Source: Phoronis australis
Taxonomy: Eukaryota; Phoronida; Phoronidae
Direction of reading: 5' to 3'
NCBI GenBank assembly: GCA_002633005.1
Contig: NMRA01000120.1
Location: forward strand, 255,056 to 315,055
DNA: 60,000 bases
Shown one piece after another: positions 25,601 through 35,664 of this stretch. Numbering within the stretch: position 1 is the first letter of the stretch; each line of letters begins with the position of its first letter. The position numbers were made by a program, and so were the translations under genes. Below the pieces are notes generated by a model. That model was not told where the DNA came from and did not search any database. It was given only the letters and a program-made list of their open reading frames with translations.

Positions 25601-25994
25601 TGGCTGTGCTAAGCCTGGAGCCGTGACGTGAAGCTGGCGTGCGTTCAGTAGACGCTAGGACCTAGCTAAAACCTAGTCAAAGTCACGTGCTCTCATTTAA
25701 AATGCACGGCAATATCTCACGTAATCTCGCGAAGTCTTGCATTTTAGCGAGGTCCTAGCGTTACTGAACGGGAGGATGGATTCGTCTTTTTTGTTGGCCT
25801 TCGACTCCCCGAAACTGGGTGACTCAGCAAATACTAATGACGTAAAACAACAGTAAAAAGACAAATTTTTCCAACGACTGCTTGAAAATGGGCTCAAAAA
25901 ATCATATGGATAACTATATCAAAACATACGTCCTTGAATCATCTAAAATCCTTTCAAAGTCTTCCAAACTCTCTGCCGACAGAAGTTTCGCCAT
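10668..25994 (-). CDS. GLRX3: glutaredoxin-3 (PICOT), ten coding exons
   Basis: Exons in order: 25994-25930, 22736-22622, 20802-20728, 19707-19594, 17933-17843, 17033-16944, 16240-16096, 15609-15499, 14566-14434, 10712-10668. All introns are GT-AG and the frame is intact, giving 327 residues (human about 335). Residues 1-108 or so form the thioredoxin-like domain with WAPQC at 33-37 and cis-proline SVPTF at 77-81. Two monothiol glutaredoxin domains follow, with CGFS at 153-156 and 255-258, each ending in an NWPTFPQLY and GGLDIVKEL block. The family dimerises around bridging [2Fe-2S] clusters with glutathione and supplies Fe-S clusters and iron in cytosol and nucleus. An identical-coding second exon 4 (19114-19001) and a partial exon 2 (22020-22001) lie in near-identical duplications beside single n bases. 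Counting both exon-4 copies would add 38 residues in frame; family structure argues for one. The gene diverges from the hyaluronidase gene. Confidence 0.95.
11113..11354 (+). mobile_element. hAT-like MITE, copy 2 (GLRX3 last intron)
   Basis: It runs from CATGGCTTGGAATGAC to TTCCAAGCCCTG, with imperfect terminal inverted repeats of the CAGGGCTTGGAA type. The interior matches 7650-7891 closely and the inverse of 29702-29927. It is non-coding and lies between GLRX3 exons 9 and 10. Confidence 0.7.
12060..14318 (+). mobile_element. CTCF-motif-bearing repeat, long copy with internal tandem units
   Basis: This is the same family as 4795-5606. It starts AAGAGCATTGAAATGCACCCACA and ends in the same 14-bp hairpin (14285-14314) and an A-rich tail. 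The interior is a diverged tandem array whose units begin GCCACTAGG-GGCGCA and also share CATGAAAATCCATTCAGGAC and GGAGATACAGC blocks. Exact CCASYAGRKGGC matches lie at 12134, 12675, 13507 and 13658. One-mismatch versions lie at 12386, 13963 and 14108. Three more decayed units occur near 12525, 12814 and 13808. All point the same way. The element sits in the last intron of GLRX3, in the opposite orientation to the gene. Confidence 0.75.
14645..14735. repeat. dispersed repeat family, copy 3 (GLRX3 intron 8)
   Basis: It contains ATTGGTCCCATCTGGTTCC, TAAATCAGATGGGAAGCAAT and TTTCTGGGTTTG, related to 735-830 and 6331-6418. It lies between GLRX3 exons 8 and 9. Confidence 0.35.
17382..17503. repeat. 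34-bp tandem repeat, 3.6 copies (GLRX3 intron 5)
   Basis: Units read AAACAATAACATACAGTACA then AGACACAGGATATC. Position 14 of successive units alternates C, T, C, T, so the true period is a 68-bp dimer. This pattern indicates duplication of a two-unit block. Confidence 0.9.
18560..19142 (+). repeat. direct duplication with GLRX3 exon 4, left copy
   Basis: It is near-identical to 19144-19735 (a small indel near 18752 and scattered substitutions) and ends at the n at 19143. It contains a complete exon-4 copy (minus strand 19114-19001) with both splice sites and an unchanged peptide. Confidence 0.92.
19144..19735 (+). repeat. direct duplication with GLRX3 exon 4, right copy
   Basis: It is the partner of 18560-19142 and starts immediately after the n at 19143. 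It carries the exon-4 copy at 19707-19594 used in the gene model. Either copy would splice equally well. Confidence 0.92.
21549..22022 (+). repeat. direct duplication beside GLRX3 exon 2, left copy
   Basis: It is nearly identical to 22170-22643 at a constant offset of 621 bases. It stops at the n at 22023, partway into exon 2, so only the last six codons of exon 2 and its donor site are repeated here. Confidence 0.9.
22024..22168 (-). mobile_element. non-LTR retrotransposon reverse transcriptase fragment
   Basis: The minus strand is open throughout and encodes a segment with [18 protein letters not shown]. This is the conserved block after the catalytic part of Jockey/CR1-type reverse transcriptases (LGV-xD-xLxWxxHI). 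Only about 48 codons are present. The fragment lies directly between the n at 22023 and the right copy of the duplicated segment, and is absent from the left copy, where unrelated sequence precedes the repeat. Confidence 0.75.
22170..22643 (+). repeat. direct duplication beside GLRX3 exon 2, right copy
   Basis: It is the partner of 21549-22022. It leads into the complete exon 2 of GLRX3 (22736-22622), which is therefore the usable version. Confidence 0.9.
23888..24086 (+). repeat. 65-bp tandem repeat, three copies (GLRX3 intron 1)
   Basis: Units begin ATGCGCAGACCTGCACGTGT at 23891, 23956 and 24021 and are almost identical. The low divergence means a recent expansion. The open frame across the array is produced by the repeat. 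Confidence 0.95.
24299..24460 (+). repeat. tandem tRNA-like A-box units, 46-bp period, three copies
   Basis: The motif TTTAGCTCAGYGGCAGGGCAC occurs with GCTCAG at 24306, 24352 and 24398, exactly 46 bases apart. It resembles the 5' quarter of tRNA-Ala or related tRNAs, including an A box. The last unit is followed by a B-box-like GGTCTCAATTCTGC. This fits a tRNA-derived SINE head whose 5' part was tandemly amplified. It lies in GLRX3 intron 1. Confidence 0.75.
25643..25769. mobile_element. 127-bp MITE with long terminal inverted repeats (GLRX3 intron 1)
   Basis: The left end GTTCAGTAGACGCTAGGACC is the inverse of the right end GGTCCTAGCGTTACTGAAC. The repeats extend to about 27 bp each with two differences. 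It is non-coding, with no clear target duplication. Relatives lie at 6508-6627 and 31517-31625. Confidence 0.8.
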
Positions 25995-26116
25995 GCCCGA
26001 CAAATGCTTCCGGTGTGGTGATGTAGGGTGACACCTGGTGGCTGTTGGTTTCCACTTCAGTCAGCTGAGTGGCACTGAGAGCCAGACTGGGTCACTGTCA
26101 CGGAAAGAATCAGGAA
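25995..26116. promoter_or_regulatory. divergent promoter shared by GLRX3 and hyaluronidase
   Basis: Only 122 bases separate the two start codons. At 26006-26014 the minus strand reads ACCGGAAGC, a good ETS/GABP-type site 12 bases upstream of the GLRX3 ATG. No TATA box is seen. A TTTCCACTTCAG sequence at 26049-26060 could serve as a splice acceptor if hyaluronidase has an upstream untranslated exon, which would then overlap GLRX3. Confidence 0.6.
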
Positions 26117-29100
26117 ATGGGTTGCTTTCTACCTATTTATTCGTCAATAGTTGCATTTTTGCTTTCCGTAGCATGCCGTAAATGCATAATCACTGGCTGT
26201 TTGTTAAAAGTCAATGACACTTTGCACATTTCACTACCAAAAAGAGCATTTTTGACAGTCTGGAACTCCCCATCAGAACAGTGTTTGGCCAAGTTTGGAG
26301 TAAAACTGAATTTGTCCATGTTTGATATCATTGTGAATGATAAGCAGAAGTTCGTAGGAAGCCAAGTCACGATATTTTATGAAAATGAATTGGGTCATTA
26401 CCCTCGTATTCTGGAAAATGGGAGCCAAGTTTATGGAGGTGTGCCACAGGTAAATGACTTTTGTTGTTGCTAGTAATACCAGCTAATATGTTATACAAGA
26501 TCTCTGATTCAGTAGCCTGAGAACCCTAGCTGCAATAGCCCAAAGAAAGTTGCTGAAATTGCATGCTCACCTAATTTAACCGAACTCGAATGTAACCTTC
26601 TGTTTGAATGTTAATAGCTGATCACTGTGCCAGATGACTGCCTATTTAGGCAACACTTTATGGCACCTGTCTTCCAGTTGTTACATTTATTGTATTACCA
26701 GCAGACCTTGGTGTGAATTATAATCAATTCAACTTAACCTGCATCAGGCTGTTAATTTGAAAGTAATAAAGCTCAGTGTCAATATCAATTTTGTGCCATT
26801 CTATATGTTACAAGCCACCTGTTTGTAAATCATGCTCTGGTGTTAAAATCTTCAACTTCCTTCATAAATCGCCAAAGTTTGAAACAATAGCAACATACTG
26901 TTAGTTCTTCTCAAATCCTGAGTAAATGAAAAAAATAATCGCAGGTGGTCTGATACAAGTACCAAGCGTTACTGCACATACCACTCAGGTGGGCCCATTA
27001 CATTGATCGCATGGAACGATTTTTATGCTTTGTTAAGATATAGTTGAAACCGAGCTGGGGAACTAGCACCCTAACTCAAGGGTCTAGCAGTGTGCCCCAT
27101 TGGGACTTGAAACCATGACCTTGAATACAGGAGGTAGATGACAAGGCCCTGACACCAGCCTCCTCCTGTGTAAGGGACAAATGGTGACATTCTGTGACAA
27201 AACATGCTTGATTCTGTGGCATTTTGTGGCCTTTTATAATTCCATAACAAAGTGTGAGAAATTTGCTGAGCCAAGTTGGCTGTAGTAGCGCTTTGTTGTA
27301 TTTAGTTTAAAGTAGTTTCTTTTTTCGCCAATTGTAAACTGGAATTCATCATTATCACTGAAAAAAAGTGTTGGCATATGTGACCAAGGCAAAGTTGATG
27401 CAACTTAATTATACAATACGAAGGAACACCAAAAAAGTTGTGACAATCGAGACTTTGATGTGTCATTTTGACAATTTGGACATGCAACAAATTGTGACTT
27501 GCCTGCATTACGCATGAATTCTTTCTAATGGGCCTAGTAAATGACCTAAATCAAAAGTTGAGTTTATTTGCCCCTTTAACCATTGCATTGGTGGTTATAG
27601 ACATTCTGGTTGGATCGGAAACAGTGATATCAAATACTGAGTAGAATTTCCACTTTCAGAATACTGATATATGGGGGCATATCCAGCAGACAAAGTGTGA
27701 TGTAAAGACCTACATTCCAGACAAGAAGTTTCAAGGGTTGGGCGTTATTGACTGGGAATCATGGCGACCTTTATGGGACAGAAACTTTGACAGCAAAAAA
27801 GTATACCAAGTGTTTTCAAAGCAGCTAATTGCTGGTCAGCACCCGGAATTCAATGAATCAACTATTACTGCTAAGGCAAGAGAAGCATTTGAGAATGGAT
27901 CAAGGTAATCATGCACCAACCATACCCGAAATTTTATTTTGGCTTTAGTTTCTCGAAACAATATTAAAGCACCGCCCATACAGTGCCATCTTTGAAAACC
28001 ATTGTATTGTCTTGGTTTGTGTATTGGATTGTTATTTAGCTCTGCATTTTCAGATTGGTTCTTTAATATGGCTAACCAGTATTCATAATTACATGCGATG
28101 AAAGACTGGATTGAATGGAGTTCATTGACCAGTTCAATGGGAACGTTCATCGTGATTTGTTCGAGTTTGAAATTGGCAATTTTGGCTCGAGCTAATTAGC
28201 ACTGTGTTAGCCTCTTAAAACCACTATTTAAAGTTGCATTTCCCTTGTTTAGCTGGCTCAAAACAAATATTGGTTCTTTTACTCAAAGTCTCGTAATTTT
28301 CCTTAACCTGAAAAGATTCCATTCCCGGTGTTACTAACGCGAGTCACAAGCAATGCATGCATGCCCCAGATTCTAATTTCAGGGTTGGCCAACCCCAATA
28401 AACACTGAAGCTTTTCCTTGAGTTGCTGATAATTTTGATGTTCATAATGGTAACAGTAAATAGAATACTATCGTGGTGATGAGTATTCGGAGACTGATTT
28501 TATGAGAGTGAAAGGCAATATTCCGATTCAATTTTTATTTTTAGCCAGCTTAACTGAAAAAATGCAGTCTTAACTTTTTCAGAGTAGTTTAAGTGAGCAT
28601 GAAAACATTGAAATTAACTTAAAGCTGCATTTTGCCCTGAATAGCTGAGCAAAACTAAAAAATCAAATTACACTCATAAAATCAGTCTCATAACATTCCA
28701 TACTGCGATAAAATTCAATTTCCATAAAATACGAACAAGAACACCGAAACCATCAACTTCTAATGAAAACGCTTCAGAGTTTATGGCCAACCCTAAAATT
28801 GTGAATTCAAAAGTGGCACGTGTACGCATTGTCTGTGACTTGAGTTGGTGGCACATTCTGCAGGAATTCAAGGTTGGATGGGCGTGGCAGTTTTAAAGCT
28901 CCAAAGCCAGGCACTCCAATTGAAAATTCAGCATTGGCTGCTAAACAGTGGAGAAATGCCACTATATGTTCTTGGGGTTGTTGTGCTGTTGTTTACTAAC
29001 ATTCTAATGGTTTTGTTTTTTCCCTTAGGATCTTCATGAATTCCACTTTGAAGACGGTCAGAACTTTGAGACCAGGAGGATATTGGGGGTTCTATGGTTT

Positions 29101-31480
29101 CCCGGCTTGCTACAACTTAAAAACTCCTGGGTACGAGTGTAGCCGAGAGGAAATGCAACAAAATGACCGGTAAGAGCACTGTCTATAACTTTCAAATTAC
29201 CGGTATTGAAATGATAAGCACTGTAGTTGAATATTTTCACCAGATTTACAACATCTTATTACGCAATGGTGGTGTTATAGTCAGCTGCTATAAGCCACAT
29301 TCTGGTGTTACATTCGGTTAAGTCTGATCAATTTGGACAAGAGTACTTGCCACACTTGACCTTTTTTCCTTTCTCAAAGGCTTCTAACATGGTTGTTAAT
29401 GACTGCAATATTGCACATATTGCACATATTGCAGATATTGCACCTATTGCAGATATTGCACCTATTGCAGATATTGCACCTATTGCAGATATTATTTCAC
29501 GATGATATTGCACCTATTGCAGATATCATTTCACGATAGCTATGGTACACAACTAGAGCAAGACAGAACATTAATTTGGTGCTACAGATAAAAAAATTAG
29601 ATTGTGTCCTAAGCTGTTGAGACTTTACCATACCCTCTACTTTCTTCACCTGACGTGTTTGGTTTTCCAAACAATGGTGCCTCAATGGTGGGATCAATTT
29701 ACAGGGCTGGGAATTTTCATCATTTAAGAGGATTTCCTCCTTTTGGTTACGATTTCATCTGATTTGATTTCCAGTTTCCTCTTTTTTATTTTGACTTTAC
29801 TTATGGAAAAGTGTTTCTTGCTGTTAAATTTACAACACAAAACAAATTTAGCACATAACCCTATTTATTTGTAGAAGAATACATCACCTGGAAAATTTTC
29901 CTCTTTTTTGTCATGACTTTGGAAAAATGCGGCTATTTGTCAATTGGTCCATCGGTCCACAAATCTATGAGTCAAATTGGAGGATGTGTGGGTCATGTTA
30001 GTATTTTCTATGGGGCAGCACTTAATGTGTGTTATTTTGTCTTCTACGAAATGCATATTAAGTTTACGGTTGAGATCTCAAGGAGTGGATACAATTCCAT
30101 AAATGTGCCTCTGAATTCCAGCCAAGACACCCACTCCAGTCCAGGACCAGCTGACATCAAACTCGCAGTACAAATCCCCTTATGGAATGCAACCTAACAT
30201 TACAGAATGCTTCGAAAACAAGAATTTTGTGATGTGTAGTCACAAATATTTCTCATTTATCGTGACACAACCAGGATATTTTATAACTTCCAAGTGTACC
30301 AAATGATATTTCGCAAAACAATTATTTGTTTGACATATTTTTTAGTTTTAAGTTTCAGCACTTTTAATCAATAAGTCTTAGAAATAACAAATCATTTATA
30401 AACAATTCTATAAAAAAGTGTAGTTTTCACATACAACTGTGAGTTACTGTGAGGTTGATATTTTCATAGTAAGCTACAACTAAATTTGTTGTGGATATGG
30501 ATGGTTGAGCTGTGTCTAAATACTGTTTTGATTTGTAGAAATATTGTTCATCGTGAGCCTTTTAGCTAAAGATTATCTTTGACTTTGATTCACAGGCTGA
30601 GGTGGATGTTCAACTCTAGTTCAGCATTATTTCCATCAATATATCTCATGTCAGAATTCATTGACAAGCAGTATGTGATCAATATCTTGAAAGAAAGTCA
30701 GCGTCTGTCTGATAGGAAGCCAATCTATCCCTACTCGAGGATCACGTATAAACGCACTCAGGAACCATACACCAAAGTAAGTGGGTTTTTGGATTTGCAA
30801 TCCATTTTCCATCAGGTTAGTATTGAAGTTCGGTGAAATTCACCATTTCTTTCACAAAAAACGATGCATTCCATGAAATTGTTTTTTTAAATTGTCTCGA
30901 AATTCATCATTTTTTTCTTCAAACACGATGCCTTCCACGAAATTGTTATCTTGTAAACTTTAAAATAAAAATTTTATTCTACTCTGAGACTCATTTCTAG
31001 GTGTGTCCTGTAAAGTTAATTTCAGGAAAAGTTTATTGTCTAATTACAATTAGTCTAGGTTAGTGCTTGCATAAAATGTAGTTTTAGTTGATTGATCATC
31101 ACTCACATCACATCTGTTTTAAGTGACATTTCATTTTTAATTTAAACAAGCTATTTCATTTGTTTTAGGGAGACCTGCTAAATACAGTTCTTGTATCGGC
31201 TGATATGGGGACCAAGGGCATTGTTCTCTGGGAGGCTTGGAGTACATTTCAAACTAGACAAGGCTGTGAAACAATAAGAAATTATCTAGACTCAGTGTTA
31301 GGGCCATTTGTGCAGTCTGTGACTACATTCTTCGAAGGATGTGCCGTCAGCTTGTGTAGTTCACATGGAAAATGTGTGAAAACTAAGCTGCCTGGAGAGG
31401 GCAGTTTGGATATAAAGAACTATAGATGTCAGTGTGATCAAGGATGGCATGGCACACACTGTGGTGCCAGGGTTGTGTAG
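26117..31480 (+). CDS. hyaluronidase (glycoside hydrolase family 56), five exons
   Basis: Exons 26117-26449, 27660-27904, 29029-29169, 30596-30776 and 31169-31480 join in frame with GT-AG introns to 403 residues. The ATG at 26117 has G at -3 and +4 and places a hydrophobic signal peptide at residues 1-20. Upstream in-frame sequence has no ATG. Active-site residues known from human HYAL1 are all present: Asp142 and Glu144 in VIDWESWRP, Tyr215 in GFYGFP, Tyr256 in FPSIY and Trp321 in VLWEAW. Cys56 and the CYNLKTPGYEC pair match family disulfides. The last about 45 residues form an EGF-like module (CxxHGKC ... CQCDQGWHGTHC). The enzyme cleaves beta-1,4 hexosaminidic bonds of hyaluronan or chondroitin and should be secreted or lysosomal. 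No GPI signal follows, unlike SPAM1 or HYAL2. Which vertebrate paralogue it matches is not decided. Confidence 0.94.
27062..27175 (-). mobile_element. tRNA-derived SINE (hyaluronidase intron 1)
   Basis: Read on the minus strand it gives GGCTGGTGTCAGGGCCTTGT (A-box-like), then ACCTCCTGTATTCAAGGTCA, then GGTTTCAAGTCC (B-box-like) and a GC-rich acceptor-like end. Spacing fits a tRNA head. The body and tail are not delimited. Confidence 0.5.
28330..28870. mobile_element. palindromic element, two inverted arms (hyaluronidase intron 2)
   Basis: The left arm (28375-28550: GGGTTGGCCAACCCCAATAA ... GACTGATTTTATGAGAGTGA) and the inverse right arm (28660-28800: CATAAAATCAGTCTCATAAC ... TTTATGGCCAACCCT) are diverged inverted copies. 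The same module occurs at 34600-34875, 36225-36365 and 48518-48680. No protein is encoded. It behaves like a foldback or MITE family with long subterminal repeats. Confidence 0.6.
29405..29537. repeat. 9/18-bp tandem repeat (hyaluronidase intron 3)
   Basis: ATTGCACAT, ATTGCAGAT and ATTGCACCT units alternate, giving an 18-bp higher-order period. A longer block ending TTTCACGAT is then duplicated at about 29494 and 29534. Confidence 0.9.
29702..29927 (-). mobile_element. hAT-like MITE, copy 3, inverted (hyaluronidase intron 3)
   Basis: It begins CAGGGCTGGGAATTTT and is the reverse complement of the 11113-11354 element (shared AGGATTTCCTC, GATTTCCAGTTTCCTC and ACATCACCTGGAAAATTTTC). It ends at ATGACTTTGG, a decayed terminal repeat. 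Confidence 0.7.
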
Positions 31481-31516
31481 GCCTTCTGGCTTGAGTTCCG
31501 CATATGCAAAACTCTC

Positions 31517-31625
31517 ACGGAGGAAGCTAGTATATTCATGTGATTTGATTATGATACCGGGCAATATCTCCCGAAGTTTTGCCTCATCTTGCGTTTTCTC
31601 GAGGTTCCAGCGTCTAGCAACTCAC
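31517..31625. mobile_element. decayed MITE of the 25643-25769 family
   Basis: The blocks CGGGCAATATCTCCCGAAG, TTTTGC and TTCTCGAGGTTCCAGCGT match the core and right end of the family. Terminal repeats are lost. It lies just downstream of the hyaluronidase stop codon, possibly in its 3' untranslated region. Confidence 0.5.
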
Positions 31626-33120
31626 GCCCGTTGTGTCCCTCTAAATCGCTTGTGATGTATTTGGTTCATTCCATCTCTGTGGGGGTGATACCAAAGAGAG
31701 TCTAAGTGGATCATGTGAATAATGTCTGCTTTGTTATTCAGGATTACCTAATTATGTGGACCATTCCATTTTTGGAGGAGTCATTGAAAATAGACTCATT
31801 TCATGGCATTTTCAGAAGCAGATTTGTGGAAGAACCACCGTCATCATCAAGCCTGTTTGTCAGAAAGCTCATCTAAGGTCCTTTTGTATGGAGAAGAGTA
31901 ATTTTGGCATTTTCGATGACTTTGCAGTCATAAAAACGACACTAGCTAAAATAGATTGATATATCATGGACTAAAATTGGTAATTTTTTTAACTCTTTGG
32001 CTTCTGAAATTGAATTCCATGTGAAAAGTTAGGTTAGGATCATTTTTAGCCTGAAGGAATATGATAAAAATAAGCCAAAATATATGGCTTATGTTTCGGT
32101 TCTCTGGTACCCATTCGTGGAAAAAGCTCCATTATTTTGGTTTTAGTAACTCTTTGAACCGTGGTAGATAATTGGCCTGCGAGTACTCAGTGATGCCGGG
32201 CAAAAGTCCATGAGAACACTGCCAGAAAAATGGATGAGACTGATATCTGGATTCAGCCTCCATTTTTGGAAACCACTGTCTGGAGTTGAAACCAAACAAG
32301 GTGTTTTGCTAATATGGTGGTACCAGCTACACATCTATTTATTTTTTATTATTCCACTTCCAAGTGCTTTATATTATTCACAATAATTATTGAATGTGCA
32401 ATATTCAGAATATTTACTGCCAGCAGTTTTTGTTGCATTCTGATTTTGTTAATGGCATAGTTTGAATCGTGTCTGCGTTGTGCCAACCATTACTTTACAA
32501 GTGCACATCGGTTTTATGCTGGTAAAGGGATATTTCTTTCTTACTTAGGGTGTAAACAAGAAATTATGACATGGGCTGATTATTGTGTCAATATTTGTTA
32601 CTCTAGTTCTGTGTAAAAATTTTATTGGATTAAAAAAATGCAACTAACTGTTAGGAGATGATCAGATTTACAAGTTTTCATCGAGTTCTTAACCAAAGGC
32701 CTTAAGACTTTCACCTCTCACAACTAATCTTCTTTTTCTCAGCTTGGACAAACTCGACTTAGTTTGAACTTAGGAACACAAGATCTGGAATACGGCTCTG
32801 TGGATTTCTCTGAAACTTTCCAAACTCAATATTTATTCATCAATCTCAAAAATGCTTTTAGGATTTTCGATATAATACCCTAGTTTTTGTGTAATTTAAC
32901 AAAAATGAATAGGACTACTATTTTTTTGCAAAATAGCCCACTTCTAATGAGTTGATTTTCCATATAAATCAAACTGTAAGACTAATCAACAGCATTTTTG
33001 AGGTGATTGTTGAAGTTTTCATTGAAAAAGTTTCATCAAAATCGACCGAAGGGTTATTTTGGTAAAAATGTATATTTAAGTTTCTTAAAAATGAAATTTT
33101 GACTTTAAAAGATTTTAGCA
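31626..33120. other. no gene seen
   Basis: AT-rich sequence downstream of hyaluronidase. It may include the 3' untranslated region, but no convincing poly(A) signal could be assigned. Short frames only. Confidence 0.5.
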
Positions 33121-33182
33121 AAACAACAACAAAAATAACAAGAACAACAACAAGAACAACAACAATAACAACAACAACAACG
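33121..33182. repeat. (AAC)n microsatellite
   Basis: An imperfect AAC tract broken by AAG, AAT and AAA units. Confidence 0.9.
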
Positions 33183-34599
33183 GCACATAAATATAAAACA
33201 TGTTTTTATAATCCCTGATCTTTTTTTCAGAAAAGCATATACTTTTACTAATTGACAAGGCCTGGTTTTTTGATACACAAGTTAGAGTGGAGGACTTTAA
33301 ATAAGGTGTAAGATAATCTTAACTTGTGTCTTACTCGAATTAAAGATGTTTCGGTGAACTTGGGAAGAGCCGACAGTTCATTATTTCTTGAGGTCTGGCA
33401 GTGTCATATTAGGTGAAGTCATTGTATGGTCTCAAGAGCACTTTTGTGCCTATCTCACCTGTGCCATGTCTGGTTGCTGTACAGAACTGTGTAGTATCAC
33501 ATTGCTTTGAAAACTGTATCCATACTATGCTTGTCCTGCTTGTTATTTCGTATATGGAGTGGGCCCAAGGCCTTTTGACTTATATTGAAGTTTTGATTGA
33601 ACTGAAAAGAAGATATGTTATAAAACTGACTGTAATTTTAAGCTCTGTGAATTTGAGAAGTCTTGACAAAATGACTTTTCAAACATGCACAAAAGTCTAC
33701 CCGTGTTCATTTTCTCATGTTTATTCCCTCTGATACTTGGGGCTATGATTTTACCCACAAATCACATCTTTGATATGGATATGTTCGTTCTTACCACAAA
33801 ACTGCCCTGATGGATATGCAAGTAGCTGCATAGCTTATCGGCAATTATTTGGACAGGGGGTGACACGCTCTCTGCGTCTTTTCAGTGTGTAAGAATGCTT
33901 TAAAGAAATAGGGTGAATCGTCCATTGTTTTACCCCATAGAGGAGTGTGTGACGCATGCGTAGGTCTTGTTTGTCGATTTTGTTTCCTTGGTAGACAGTA
34001 AGTGTTTGTTTTAGATTTATGAAGCATAATCCTATCAAGTGATAAACGCATGGGTAAGATTGATTTCGTTCGCGCAATCATGCCACTCCTACTGGTGTGA
34101 AATTCAGTTTGTTTTCACGAGGAGTTTTATCCACGCAAGCATTGTGATTCACTCGCGTAACATTACTTCGCAATACATAATTGGCGAACATGTCTTATCA
34201 AAAGTGAATCCCTTAGTGTAATGCGCTGATGTATTCCCAGCGTCCTCTGCACAAACACACGGCGTTATCTATTGTCAAATATTGCCAGGCAAATCCTCGA
34301 CAACTGGGGAATCTTCAGGTCGGCCTTCAGTCCTGCCGAATGTCTCAGTTAACATCTGAAGCCAGGTCGCGTTTAACCTCTTGAATAGCGTGCTGTGGTC
34401 ATTTCAGTGTAGCCGACTTTTGCCAGTCGATGTAAGTCTGCCATTTTTGTCTTTATTATTAACTTAGTATAGTTAACTGGAATTTAAGAGTTGAGTATCG
34501 GCGCTTGATCGCCATACTGTAACCTTCATTGTTCGGCCGTTGCATTTCGCCAATATTTAGATGACTAAAAAACGAAAATCCGGAGTAGCTAAGCCTTTT
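33183..34599. other. no gene seen
   Basis: Several 60-106 codon frames occur (33413-33733 plus; 33835-34081 minus) without recognisable domains or splice support. Confidence 0.45.
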
Positions 34600-34875
34600 A
34601 TTGTCATAAAATCAGGTTTATTATATTCCAAACTACGCTACGATTCATTTTCCGCTATGATCAAGAACATCGGAAACTATCAATACTGAAAAAGTTCAGA
34701 ATTTATTCGGATTGATGGCTCACCGTAAAACTGCAAATTCAAAACTGACGCATGTGCGCTCGTATTCTCTTTGACATGAGTTGGTAACAGAAAGGGAGTC
34801 GTATCACGTTAAGGAGTATTATCAGACCGATTTGATGAGAGTGAAATGTCAAATTCGATTTTCGTTTTCTAGTCG
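34600..34875. mobile_element. palindromic element, second locus
   Basis: The first half (34605-34740) carries the module in inverse orientation (TCCAAACTACGCTACGATTC ... ATCAAGAACATCGGAAACTA). The second half (34770-34870) carries it forward (GAGTTGGTAACAG ... CAGACCGATTTGATGAGAGT). The arrangement is the opposite to 28330-28870, where the forward arm comes first. Confidence 0.55.
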
Positions 34876-35202
34876 TCAAGTAGGGAGAAAGAGGTTTAGG
34901 TACACTAGAGGGTTGACTGCCAGTGTGGTTCTAAGCATGAATCCGGCCTTTTCAATGCTTTTCATTTCGTTTACGTTATTGGTAATGTCTAGACTCTTAC
35001 AAAGAAATTTCAGCTACAAGTTGTTGCTGAAATGTAACACGTTTTATGTTACGTCTTTGAAGGTTATTTCAGTGAGGCGTCTGAAACGCTGTGGTCTGTT
35101 TCTCTGACAAATTTACGTCAGTTGTATCGCTACTGTTATAAAAGGCTTGTAAGACAAGTTTTTATATGTTGTGTGAAATTTGTTTAAGCCATATTTTACA
35201 TA

Positions 35203-35664
35203 GACGGATTTAGGGTGGGGGAGGGGGGCGGGGNNNNNNNNNNNNNNNNNNNNNNNNNNNNNNNNNNNNNNNNNNNNNNNNNNNNNNNNNNNNNNNNNNN
35301 NNNNNNNNNNNNNNNNNNNNNNNNNNNNNNNNNNNNNNNNNNNNNNNNNNNNNNNNNNNNNNNNNNNNNNNNNNNNNNNNNNNNNNNNNNNNNNNNNNNN
35401 NNNNNNNNNNNNNNNNNNNNNNNNNNNNNNNNNNNNNNNNNNNNNNNNNNNNNNNNNNNNNNNNNNNNNNNNNNNNNNNNNNNNNNNNNNNNNNNNNNNN
35501 NNNNNNNNNNNNNNNNNNNNNNNNNNNNNNNNNNNNNNNNNNNNNNNNNNNNNNNNNNNNNNNNNNNNNNNNNNNNNNNNNNNNNNNNNNNNNNNNNNNN
35601 NNNNNNNNNNNNNNNNNNNNNNNNNNNNNNNNNNNNNNNNNNNNNNNNNNNNNNNNNNNNNNNN
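35203..35664. other. start of a G-rich hAT-like MITE running into a 431-N gap
   Basis: GACGGATTTAGGGTGGGGG at 35203 matches the left end of the 1363-1518 element, then poly-G leads into N at 35234-35664. The gap is probably caused by the G-rich tract. Confidence 0.6.

Noticed and set aside
26069-26116. Upstream start of hyaluronidase at 26069
   Set aside because: The codon there is GTG, not ATG; the ATG at 26117 has good context and puts the signal peptide at the N-terminus.
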